From Sacculina carcini (lineage: Eukaryota > Arthropoda > Thecostraca > Sacculinidae), in assembly GCA_916048095.2 (NCBI GenBank), contig OU696591.1, positions 4,745,999-4,809,998 of the forward strand: 64,000 nt of DNA. The letters are read 5' to 3'. The number at the start of each line of letters is the position of its first letter. Within the stretch, counting starts at the first letter, position 1. Below are positions 9,310-17,280 of this stretch, piece by piece. A model generated the notes under the pieces. It saw only the letters and a list, made by a program, of their open reading frames with translations, was not told where the DNA came from and ran no database searches. A program made the position numbers and the translations under genes.

Positions 9310-10965
9310 TTAATTCAACTGTGAAAGAAGGTGAGAATGTAGCTGTTTCGAGAAGGATTTAAGCGAGGGAGAGGACAGTAGGTGAGATGGGAGGCTATTG
9401 TATATGCGAGGAGCAGCGTGTTGGAAGGAGCGTGTAAACCAAGAAGATTCACAGTGACAACGAGGTTCAAGAAGGATTTTAGTTTGTCTTGTATCACGAG
9501 GACACGGATGTGGAGAAAGAAGTTCAAGTAAATACTGTGGAGAGTCAGGAGAATGCAAGAGTTTATAGGTGAGTGTGCAGATTTTGTGTTGAACGCGATA
9601 AGGAATAGGAAGAATACCAAGATCACGTAGATTGGATGATGTGGGATGATGCGGAGGAAGGCGAAGAATGAAGCGGCAGGCTTGATTAAGGATAGATTGT
9701 AAAATGTTGAGTGACTTCTGTGGAAGATGAAGAAACAGTGAATTACAGTAGTCAATACGAGGAATGATGAGAGCAGATACCAGAGATTGTGCAATTGATG
9801 AATCAATGTAGGGACGGATGAGGTAGAGGTTTCGAAGGATTAGACGGCAGGTGCCAGCTGTAGAAGTAAAATGTTTTTGAAATGACAAATGAGGATCTAG
9901 TAAGAAACCGAGGTCACGTACTGATGAGGAAAGAGGAAAGTCAGATAGAGGAGGATGGATCTTAGGCGGGTGAAGTACGATGTATTGAGTTTTTGAGGAA
10001 TTTATTATGAGCGAACGAGAAGAAGCCCACGCTGAGATATTATTGATGATATGAGGAATATAGTTTTGCTCAGACAGAGGAAGAAAGAACTGAACGTCAT
10101 CTGCGTATATGTGAAAAGGAATAGATAAATTTCGTAGTATTGGACATAGAGATGTCATGTAAACGTTGAAAAGGATAGGACCAAGTGATGAGCCCTGGGG
10201 GACACCTGATGAAAGAGGGAAATTTTGAGACCGACAGCTATCAAATAGAACTGAGTAGGAGCGATTAGTGAGATAGGAAGTGAGAAGAGAAAGAGCAGAA
10301 TGAGAGATTCCTATGGAGAAGAGATCCTGAATAAGAATTTTGTGATCAACAAGGTCAAATGCGGATGACATATCAAGGAGAGTGATGACTACGGGAGATT
10401 TTTGAGAAAAATGAAAAAGTAAATCGTGATGAAGGCGGACAAGAGCAGTTTCAGTGGAACGATAAGGAGCAAACCCTGATTGTAGGTCATCAAGAAGACG
10501 GTTGTTGTAGAGGTAAGATGCTAGTTGATGATAAATGGCGGACTCAAGAATTTTGGATGAAAATGGAAGAAGTGAAACTGGTCGGTAACTATTTAGAATG
10601 TTTGGGTCAAGGGAAGGCTTTTTGAGAATAGGAATGAGAATGACATTTTTACTGGTAAGAAAAGTCCCATGAAGGAAAGAGGCATTTATAAGGTGTGTCA
10701 GAATAGGAGCCAGAAGGTGGAGAGAGGAAGATACCATGGCAAAATTAATTGGATTTGAAGGACAAAATGATTTTTTGGTGTTAGTGATGAGACGTATTGT
10801 GGTGGATATTGGTATATGGTATATGGTATATTGCTTGCATTGGTATATGGCTAAAAGCAGTAAATGATTCAGATACGGGGGCAGGGGGAAGGACGCGGTT
10901 TGTATATGTTGGAAGAGATGTGCGTAAAGCGACGATCTTATCGGTGAAAAATTCGGCAAAATCAA
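9310..10965 (-). pseudogene. LINE ORF2, reverse transcriptase part
   Basis: An open frame of 551 codons. RT blocks are visible in order: YRPVSLLP (127-134), LLDMSSAFDLVDH (196-208), SGVPQGSSLGP (253-263) and the YADD catalytic site (287-290). A C-terminal region follows with IPRIDYCNSLFLHLP and LRDLGILPIPYRVQHK, typical of CR1/L2 elements. The frame differs by one base from the endonuclease frame upstream. The shift falls in the overlap 10781-10965, near a duplicated GGTATAT motif (10810-10830). The native ORF2 would be one protein; here it is split. Confidence 0.9.
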
Positions 10966-12073
10966 AACAGGTGATGGTGGACGCAGGACGATTCGGTTTA
11001 CGACCTAGAAGAGAGTTAAGAGTTGACCAGAGTGATTTCGGGGAAGATAATAGTGATGGTATGTGATTAGAGTAATATGATTCCTTTGCAGCACGGAGAG
11101 AGGAAATGTAATGAGCGCGAAAAGAAGTGAATGCAGACCAATCAGTAGGAGACCGGGTGCGTCTCCAGCGTCGTTCTAGTCGACGTTGGGAGCGCTGGAG
11201 TGAGACCAGCAATGGTGAGGACCAGGGAGATGGTGGTGGCCGTTTATTACCACGAATGGTGCGGAGTGGAAAAATTTGATCAGCAATAAGCGTAAGCTGA
11301 GAATTGAAGAAGGATTCAAGTTTAGTGGGTAGAAGATGCAAATATGCAGAAGGAGATAGATAATGGTGGATGTAAGCGGTAAAACGTTCTGGGTTGTATG
11401 CCCTGTAATCACGGAAAGAGAAGGTTTTGGTATAGGAAGTGACGGAAGGAAGCGGAATGGAAGTAAGAAGGAGGCTGTGGTCGGTAAATTTTGTATCAGG
11501 GGGAAGAACAGTGACAACCGGTAGGGATGGTTCAGAGTGATGAGACGGATAAGGTGAAATAATTAAGTCTAAGATGTGACCGGCAGTATGCGTAGGAACA
11601 CGCGGAGAAAAATATAATGCGTGAGAGTCTATAATAGAGAGGAATTCATTGGTATAAGGTTTTTTTGAAGGAGAATCAGGCCAAAAGTTGAAATCACCAA
11701 GAATAATAAATGAGTGTGAGAAACGCGAGATTAAGGATTCAATAAGGACAGGAAATTCAGACAGAAAATTGGGAGTGGAACCGTGGTGGTCATGGCGGTA
11801 GACAATGTTAAGACAAACATAAGTGCGAGAGCAAATTTTGATAACAAGTGAGAGAACTTCAAAAGAGCTAGGTGGTGTGGCCAGGAGTGTACAGCGAGTA
11901 ACAGACAATTTAGATTGATAAATGATACCAATACCACCCCCTGAAGAGCGATTTAGAAACAAAGGTCGAGGAACGCCTTGGAAAGAATAATGTGAAGGAA
12001 TGGATGCGGAGAATATTGATGAGTCGGATTCCAGAAGCCAGGTTTCAGTTAGACAGAGAATATCAAGGTTATG
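10781..12073 (-). pseudogene. LINE ORF2, endonuclease part
   Basis: APE-type endonuclease domain that nicks target DNA for target-primed reverse transcription. The frame is open from an in-frame TAA at 12074-12076. The upstream continuation reads LALLNIRSARNKS before that stop and HNLDILCLTETWL after it, so the stop interrupts a once continuous ORF2. Counting from Met at 11962, the catalytic GDFNFW motif is at 89-94, HILDLII at 129-135 and TDHSLLLT at 160-167. The frame ends at 10781 after leaving the true reading frame; the RT part continues in another frame. Confidence 0.85.
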
Positions 12074-12193
12074 TTAAATAAGGAGTTCGGATATGTAGGA
12101 TGATTTATTTCGAGCTGAACGAATGTTTAGTAAAGCTAATGACGGTGAGCAGGCATCAGAGATGTGGCGCGGTATGCCAGCAAGCCTTGAACG

Positions 12194-13261
12194 TCAGGAG
12201 ATGAGTGTACAGGATGGTGACTGAGTTATTTCTGTATGAGCACGAATCGATTCTCTTACCGCAATAAATGAGGGACAAGATGAAGACAGAGATGAATGAT
12301 CGTGGGGACGTTCCATGTGAGAACAGTTGACGCATTTCACTGTGGTGGAAGAGCACTCCCTAGTTGCATGAGCGCCACTGCATTTTCCACACGTCAGCGC
12401 GTTGGAGCAGCGAGCGGCTGTGTGCCCGAGACCTGCGCATCGGTAGCATTTCGTTACCCAAAATCTGTCGTATACAGCACAAACTCGGAGGCTGACAAAC
12501 AGACGGTCGCCGAGACTACGTATAATGTCACGGGTCCTCGGCGAAATTGACAGTACCGCGTGTGTCACATTGTTACGCGGCTTAGTGACGAAGAGCACCT
12601 TCAAGTCATCCGTTGGCGTCGCTGTCAGCTCCGGGTTCTTGAGACGAATGGATTCGAGAAGAGACTCAGCGGTAGATTCAGGCGGTACATTCACCATAGT
12701 GATTTTTGGGCGTAGTAAAGTGCGTGAAGGGGCATGCACTTCCACACCAGCTACCTGTGATCGGACACACTCCACCGCACGCTGGGCCTCATCCGACGTC
12801 TTGCATTGCAGGATAATCCCGCCATCAGGAGCAGCACGTGAACTCTTCACTGGGATGGCTGCCAGAGCAGGGGCAATATCGCCAGTGGTCACGTTTTTCT
12901 TAGAGGTGGACTTTACAACCACACTATATGACAGCCTGGCAGGTGCCTGTTCAGCCGAAGGTCCAGTATCAGCAATTTCGGATTTTCTCGCAAGCCGCGC
13001 CAAAGATGACTCCACTGCACATAGACGAGATGCCACTTCCGATAGCTTGTCAGTGCCCGAAAGGACTTGAGTGGCCCTGTTGAGACACGGAGAGCACACC
13101 CAGTTGATGGCTTTAAGCAGCTCTGTCTTCGTGCCGCTTAGATTGGCACATTTCGTGTGGCTCCAGCATTCACACAGTTTGCAGGCGATATTTTTGTTCG
13201 AATCACCCGTGACATTAGATTTGCATACACAACACGAGTGTTGAGTGTGCGCATTCGCCAT
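12194..13261 (-). CDS. LINE ORF1: PHD finger and CCHC zinc-knuckle protein
   Basis: A 355-residue nucleic-acid-binding protein, likely the RNP chaperone of the LINE. The start MANAHT (13261) was chosen because the PHD finger follows directly. The frame is open to 13363, but the upstream part is Cys-rich and unlike known ORF1s. The PHD finger is C10-x2-C13, C27-x2-C30, H35-x2-C38, C56-x2-C59. The middle is an RRM-like region (about 140-265). Zinc knuckles are C272-x2-C275-x4-H280-x4-C285 and C291-x2-C294-x3-H298-x4-C303, with a further CVNC at 310-313. PHD-bearing ORF1 proteins are known in CR1-group LINEs. No internal stop. Confidence 0.87.
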   Translation of the reverse strand: MANAHTQHSCCVCKSNVTGDSNKNIACKLCECWSHTKCANLSGTKTELLKAINWVCSPCLNRATQVLSGTDKLSEVASRLCAVESSLARLARKSEIADTGPSAEQAPARLSYSVVVKSTSKKNVTTGDIAPALAAIPVKSSRAAPDGGIILQCKTSDEAQRAVECVRSQVAGVEVHAPSRTLLRPKITMVNVPPESTAESLLESIRLKNPELTATPTDDLKVLFVTKPRNNVTHAVLSISPRTRDIIRSLGDRLFVSLRVCAVYDRFWVTKCYRCAGLGHTAARCSNALTCGKCSGAHATRECSSTTVKCVNCSHMERPHDHSSLSSSCPSFIAVRESIRAHTEITQSPSCTLIS

Positions 13262-13374
13262 ATTCACAAACAAGGTGAATGAGTGGATACAACTCCGCAA
13301 AACACAGCAAAGCACACCAAATACACACAAGGAGCGCGCACAACCACACACAACCAAGGTCACAACACGACTGC

Positions 13375-14293
13375 TAAACTAGACAGCCCCCAGCATGTAG
13401 CGCAATGCTTGGGAGGCTGCTCTACCGACGCGCCGCTGCTCTTCATTTGTGACAAGACCAGCGGAACAAGGTATCTTGTGGATACTGGCGCTCAAGTGAG
13501 TGTGGTACCACCGACGCCGCACCACAAGCAAAACCTGACACCGACGACACAGCGACTCACCGCCGCAAACGGATCCGAAATTCGAGTTTACGGCAAGCGC
13601 AGCATCACCATCCGCTTTAAAAACGGTGAAAAGATTCAATGGGCTTTCGTAGTTGCGCAAGTCAACATGGCAATCATCGGAGCTGATTTTCTGCACGCGC
13701 ACCACATCCTGATCGACTTGCGTAACAAGCGCCTCTTACACAGAGGCAACGTTTGTACTTCGGCAAGAACCTCGACGATTTCTTCAGTCGGCATTCGTGT
13801 TGCGACAGTTTCGCGGTACGAACAAATCATGCAGCGCTTCAAGGCGGTGACAACAGCGCCGACGGGTCCTGTATCGGTGAAACATGACGTGACTCACCAC
13901 ATTATCACGCACGGACCGCCGGTTTTTTGTCGCCCACGTCGTCTAGAGCTTGAAAAAGCCAGCATCGCAAAGCGTGAAATTGACAAGATGCTGAAACTTG
14001 GCATTTTGCGTCCATCAAACAGCGCGTGGGCATCAGCACTTCACTTAGCCCCGAAATCAAACGGTGATTTCAGACCATGCGGAGATTATCGCGCCTTGAA
14101 TAACCGCACCGTGCCCGATCAATACCCGCTGCCGTACCTGCGAGATTTTTCCGCTAAGCTTCACGGCTGCAAGGTGTTCTCCAGTCTCGATCTGGTGAGA
14201 GCCTACCACCAGATCCCCGTCGAACCGGCCGATATTCCCAAAACGGCAATCACGACACCATTCGGCCTCTACGAGTATGTACGCATGCCGTAA
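13375..14293 (+). pseudogene. pol: Gypsy B pol fragment: protease and N-terminal RT
   Basis: Corresponds to gypsy A 2063-2979. The protease DTGA motif and RT up to ...YEYVRMP are present; the frame then meets a TAA created at the junction with inverted gypsy C sequence (14291/14292). The YLDD box and everything downstream are lost. The frame is open upstream to 13283 through antisense LINE sequence, which is not native. One base of the frameshift stem (T77 of the A stem arm) has become C. Confidence 0.88.
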
Positions 14294-14827
14294 GGAGACA
14301 GAGTCGCGGCCAAACACACACTTGCTCTTGTTGATGACTACGCCGTAGGACTGCAGTCTCTGGAAGACGGCGCGAAGGAGTCTTAGGTGTTCGTCTTTGC
14401 TTGCTGATGCCACCAAAATATCGTCCAGGTATGCGAAGCAGCCGTCAGCACCGCGCAGAACTTCGTCGATGAAGCGCTGGAACGTGGAACCGGCGTTGCG
14501 CAGACCGAATGGCATTCGCACCATCTCGTACAGCCCAAACGGCGTGGCGATGGCTGTCTTTGCGATGTCTGCGGACTCCACGGGAATTTGGTGGTATGCA
14601 CGGACCAGGTCCACTGTGGAGAAGATGTTGCAGCCGCTGAGTTTCGCCGAAAAGTCTCGAAGGTACGGAAGTGGGTACCGGTCCGGAAGCGTTTGTGCGT
14701 TGAGTGCCCGGTAGTCACCACACGGTCTCCATAGAACTGGTGGAGATGAAGAACGAGCTTCGTGAAGCTCACGCCAATATTCGAATGAAGCGCGCAAACA
14801 TACGACACCGAGATCTTTCAAATTCAA
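14292..14827 (-). pseudogene. pol: Gypsy C RT fragment (inverted)
   Basis: Nearly identical to 63171-63705. It covers RT from the WRPCGDYR block through the YLDD box to SVS, read on the minus strand. The ORF continues across the junction into antisense gypsy B (to 14057), so its C-terminus is chimeric. The first 30 or so residues before WRPCGDYR do not resemble RT and overlap the coiled-coil reading frame on the plus strand. Confidence 0.85.
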
Positions 14828-14952
14828 CTAAATCCGATTGGCGGCACTATAAAAATGCATTATCAATAAGTTGTGCCATTATAACATCACAATCAAATCT
14901 GCATGGAACAAGAATAATTTTACATACAAATATACGTGATAGTATGCTGTAG
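14731..14952 (+). other. Coiled-coil-like reading frame upstream of IQ unit copy 2
   Basis: On the plus strand, beginning where gypsy C homology stops, a frame reads [17 protein letters not shown] and continues, rich in Glu, Lys and Arg. Hydrophobic residues are spaced 3-4-3-4 (L, M, L, A, I). It recurs at 63609-63830, in both cases just upstream of an IQ head. It ends at a stop in the first bases of the IQ unit. It may be an exon of the same captured gene as the IQ ORF. No function can be named. Confidence 0.35.
14828..14940. repeat. AT-rich linker between gypsy C fragment and IQ unit
   Basis: A 113-bp AT-rich stretch shared with 63706-63818 apart from a few changes. It ends in ATATACGT(G/T)AT just before AGTATGCTG. 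The same ATATACGTTAT ending precedes the IQ unit at 53412, so it may be part of the unit's left end. Confidence 0.5.
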
Positions 14953-15033
14953 TTTTCGCTTTGTGTTTGTGCAGGTCAAATTTAAGGAAATTCAGGATCC
15001 TGAGCGAATATTGACACCAAGAACAATTGTACA

Positions 15034-15525
15034 ATGACCGATCAGTTTCGCAACACCACAAACAGACAAGTTCGCTTATCACATCAACACAGAGACACTC
15101 GCAGCGCCCAGACCCACCGGCAGAGTTCGGACCGATGCTCGCCGTGTCATTACCGCCGGCAAGAGATGCAGCAAGACTCAGCCAGCGATGACGCACTGGA
15201 AGGATATAGCGAGCGAGGCTATGAGGTGCAGTACCGACAGCTGGGCGGTAAAATTAACACATTGGCATTGACATTGGATAAGACATTGTCCGGTGTAAGA
15301 GTAATGAGAAGTCACGAAATTTACGAATCCTCCACGTCGGCCGCCTCTTTGGGGAGCCAAATGCCCAGGCGACAACAGCAAGTCAAAAAAATCACGCCTG
15401 ATGACGCGGCGACGGTGATTCAGCAAAAATTCAGCGAGAAAATCCGCTACCAGTACCTGCAGTATGTTGCAGGCACACTGCAAAGGTTTCTCCGAGGATA
15501 TCTGACCAGAAAGCAGCTGGCCTAG
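15034..15525 (+). CDS. IQ-motif protein fragment, copy 2
   Basis: Same 163-codon ORF as at 6237, with Ser-to-Arg in the first IQ motif (SEKIRYQYLQ), which fits the IQ consensus better. TAG at 15523-15525 is followed by an open frame to TAG 15709-15711 carrying the third IQ motif. The ORF starts 93 bp into the IQ unit, after a GCAG|GTC acceptor-like site. This is the most complete arrangement in the window because the leader and LisH-like ORF follow without a gypsy insertion. Confidence 0.6.
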   Translation: MTDQFRNTTNRQVRLSHQHRDTRSAQTHRQSSDRCSPCHYRRQEMQQDSASDDALEGYSERGYEVQYRQLGGKINTLALTLDKTLSGVRVMRSHEIYESSTSAASLGSQMPRRQQQVKKITPDDAATVIQQKFSEKIRYQYLQYVAGTLQRFLRGYLTRKQLA

Positions 15526-15829
15526 AAAAACGAAGCTGCAGTGAAAATTCAGCGAGCGTTTCACAGGTACCGCCAACGTTGCGGTACTCAGCCAAGACGT
15601 CAGGTGATGATGGCGTCAATTAGTTGGCTTCTCGATAAGGACGACACGACAGTGTTGGTCATTGGAGGAGTGGACGTGTTTGAGCCTCCAATAACCAGCA
15701 CTGTCGTGTAGTCCTCATCGAGAAGCCAACTAGTTGACGCCATCATCACCTGACGTCTTGGCTGAGTACCGCAACGTTGGCGGTACCTGTGAAACGCTCG
15801 CTGAATTTTCATTGCAGCTTCGTTTTTCT
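15524..15829. repeat. 306-bp foldback, copy 2
   Basis: Arms 15524-15668 and 15685-15829 around a 16-bp spacer, as in copy 1. The small palindrome GTCTTTACGGGC/GCCCGTAAAGAC follows at about 15832-15862 and is perfect over 12 bp here. Confidence 0.88.
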
Positions 15830-16186
15830 TGTCTTTACGGGCAAATATCGCCCGTAAAGACGGTATAGAGTAGCGGTGAATTCAGTGATAGAGTAGCGGT
15901 GATAGTGTGTGGACGTTTTTTCACTGCTGCCAGTTTTTTCGGTGCTTTCCAGTGAATTGTTCGCCAACCAGCCAATCAAAATTACTTAAAAACGCCGTTT
16001 AACCAATTTCTGCGTTAATCACGTGCGTTAATTTCATTCGGACCTCAGCCGACTAAAATTATTTTCTAAGGATTTTAATAGCGATTCATTTATTTTTGTG
16101 AAATTCGCCCTACAATCAACAGTCATTGGTTGCCTGACTGTTTGAGTGAAGACGTGTTAGCTGTGCTTGAGTTTATGTTTTTGTAA
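15830..16186 (+). repeat. Leader of IQ unit copy 2
   Basis: About 357 bp without an ORF, matching 1-325 and 7033-7381 and continuing past the point where the gypsy copies interrupt them. It leads into the short LisH-like ORF and could be its promoter and 5' UTR. That is inference from position only. Confidence 0.5.
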
Positions 16187-16348
16187 ATGTCCTTCAACTG
16201 TGCGGCAATGACAAACATTGGTGAATTGTCAGAGGCGTTGAAAGAATGTCTGATGAGTCCGGGAGTTTTTGAGGCAATCAAGGTGAAATTGGTGGTGTTG
16301 GTAGCCATAGCAACCGGTAACAAGGAGTCAGAAGCTGACTTATTATAG
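16187..16348 (+). CDS. Short LisH-like ORF, copy 2
   Basis: 53 codons from ATG 16187 to TAG 16348. Residues 11-36 (IGELSEALKECLMSPGVF and on) have the hydrophobic pattern of the N-terminal LisH-like region of FOP/OFD1-type centrosomal proteins, where such a segment sits at the very start. The resemblance is weak and from memory. CAAG|GTGAAA in the codons for AIK/VK is a good 5' splice-site match, so the native exon could end there and the tail after it be intron. An upstream ATG gives only MFL-stop. Copy 3 at 54658 differs by two residues. Confidence 0.35.
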   Translation: MSFNCAAMTNIGELSEALKECLMSPGVFEAIKVKLVVLVAIATGNKESEADLL

Positions 16349-16789
16349 CGCAAGCACAGAAAATGTGGCACTGGTTCACTATATATTTCCAGCACAGTCT
16401 AGGTTGTCTAACAAGATTCAGCGTTGATAAAACGCCGTGCGATTAGTGTAGCGCGGGAGCAGAAGCTGTGCGTGAAGAGTGTCGCTGCTGAATGAATAGT
16501 CTGCACGAGCGATATCGAATAATGTTCTGCACTCGTTCAGACCGATATCAAATATCGCTGAGCTCACCGAAAGTTGCCCCCGGCAATAGCACGAACTTGC
16601 ACTCGTTGTGGTGGCAGAGCGTGTGTGTGTGTGTAGAGCGTGTATATGTGCAGAGCGTGTGTAGGTGCAGAGCGTGCTGCGCGTGGCTAAACTCAAAGGG
16701 GTATCCTGGAGCGCAACACGTACATCGAACAGAAGGATACATACTAATATATACACTTACACACGCACACACACATATATATATATATA
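16349..16789 (+). repeat. Tail of IQ unit copy 2 with GAGCGTG repeats and microsatellite
   Basis: About 260 bp of unique sequence, then degenerate AGAGCGTG repeats (about 16616-16690), then GGATACATACTAATATATACACTTACACACG and a CA/TA microsatellite. The TTA at 16757-16759 is the unoccupied site of the Harbinger insertion seen in copy 3. No convincing ORF. Confidence 0.6.
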
Positions 16790-17280
16790 CTAGCATTAAA
16801 ACCCGCCCGTTGTGCGGAGGAATTCATAAAATGGAATTAATATTCATAAAAATTCATATTCATAAAAAATATTCATAATATTCAAAATAAAATATAAAGG
16901 GCACACTCATAAAATTGTAATCAATTGAAAATTCTAAGTTTAATCTTTTTTTCTTTTTTTGACAAAATATTTTTCCTCAATCCGCCTCACATTTAAACCA
17001 GCCCGACGCGCAGAATAATTCAGAACTCGAACACGATCCTTTCTGGATCTTGGAGTCAAATCCGTTAGTTTTGTATATGAATTCATTCTACACGGTGAAA
17101 TTGAACGTTTTATTGCTGCCCGCGGGACATTTTTATTCCATAAAAATGAGCCATCGCTTCGCTTGCGTTTGAAGCCCATGATCATTGAACCAGCGAACCA
17201 TGAACCAGCGCAATTATGTCACCTCATATTCAAGCATACATACACAGACAGACAGATAATTCCTTCTTTATGTATATATA
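16790..17280 (-). mobile_element. Helitron-like 3' terminal unit (minus orientation)
   Basis: On the minus strand it ends ...CCGCACAACGGGCGGGTTTTAATGCTAG|T, i.e. a CCGC/GCGG hairpin, about ten bases, then CTAG with T as 3' flank. These are the canonical features of Helitron 3' ends. The body is a diverged relative of the 449-bp units at 21401-23208. No protein-coding content. Confidence 0.6.

Larger units (their letters stand above)
9119..13374 (-). mobile_element. CR1/L2-type non-LTR retrotransposon (LINE), about 4.26 kb, antisense
   Basis: The boundaries come from comparison with uninterrupted gypsy A. The insertion splits TCTT|TAAAC with neither target duplication nor deletion. On the minus strand it holds ORF1 (PHD finger plus zinc knuckles), ORF2 (APE-type endonuclease, RT) and a short 3' UTR ending in ATTGA-type pentamer repeats. 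RT motifs and the C-terminal IPRIDYCNSL segment fit the CR1/L2 group. ORF2 has an in-frame stop and a frameshift, so the copy is dead. Confidence 0.88.
7382..14291 (+). mobile_element. Gypsy copy B, interrupted by a LINE and truncated in RT
   Basis: Bases 7382-9118 and 13375-14291 match gypsy A 326-2062 and 2063-2979 with few substitutions. The element is split by the LINE and ends abruptly inside RT. It has one LTR (7382-8176), a PBS (8178-8194), gag, PR and the first part of RT. The rest of pol and the 3' LTR are missing. Confidence 0.9.

Noticed and set aside
6144-16789. IQ unit as a DNA transposon with TAGTATG terminal inverted repeats
   Set aside because: Only about seven bases match between the two ends, no target duplication is visible, and no transposase was found. 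The unit may simply be duplicated genomic DNA.
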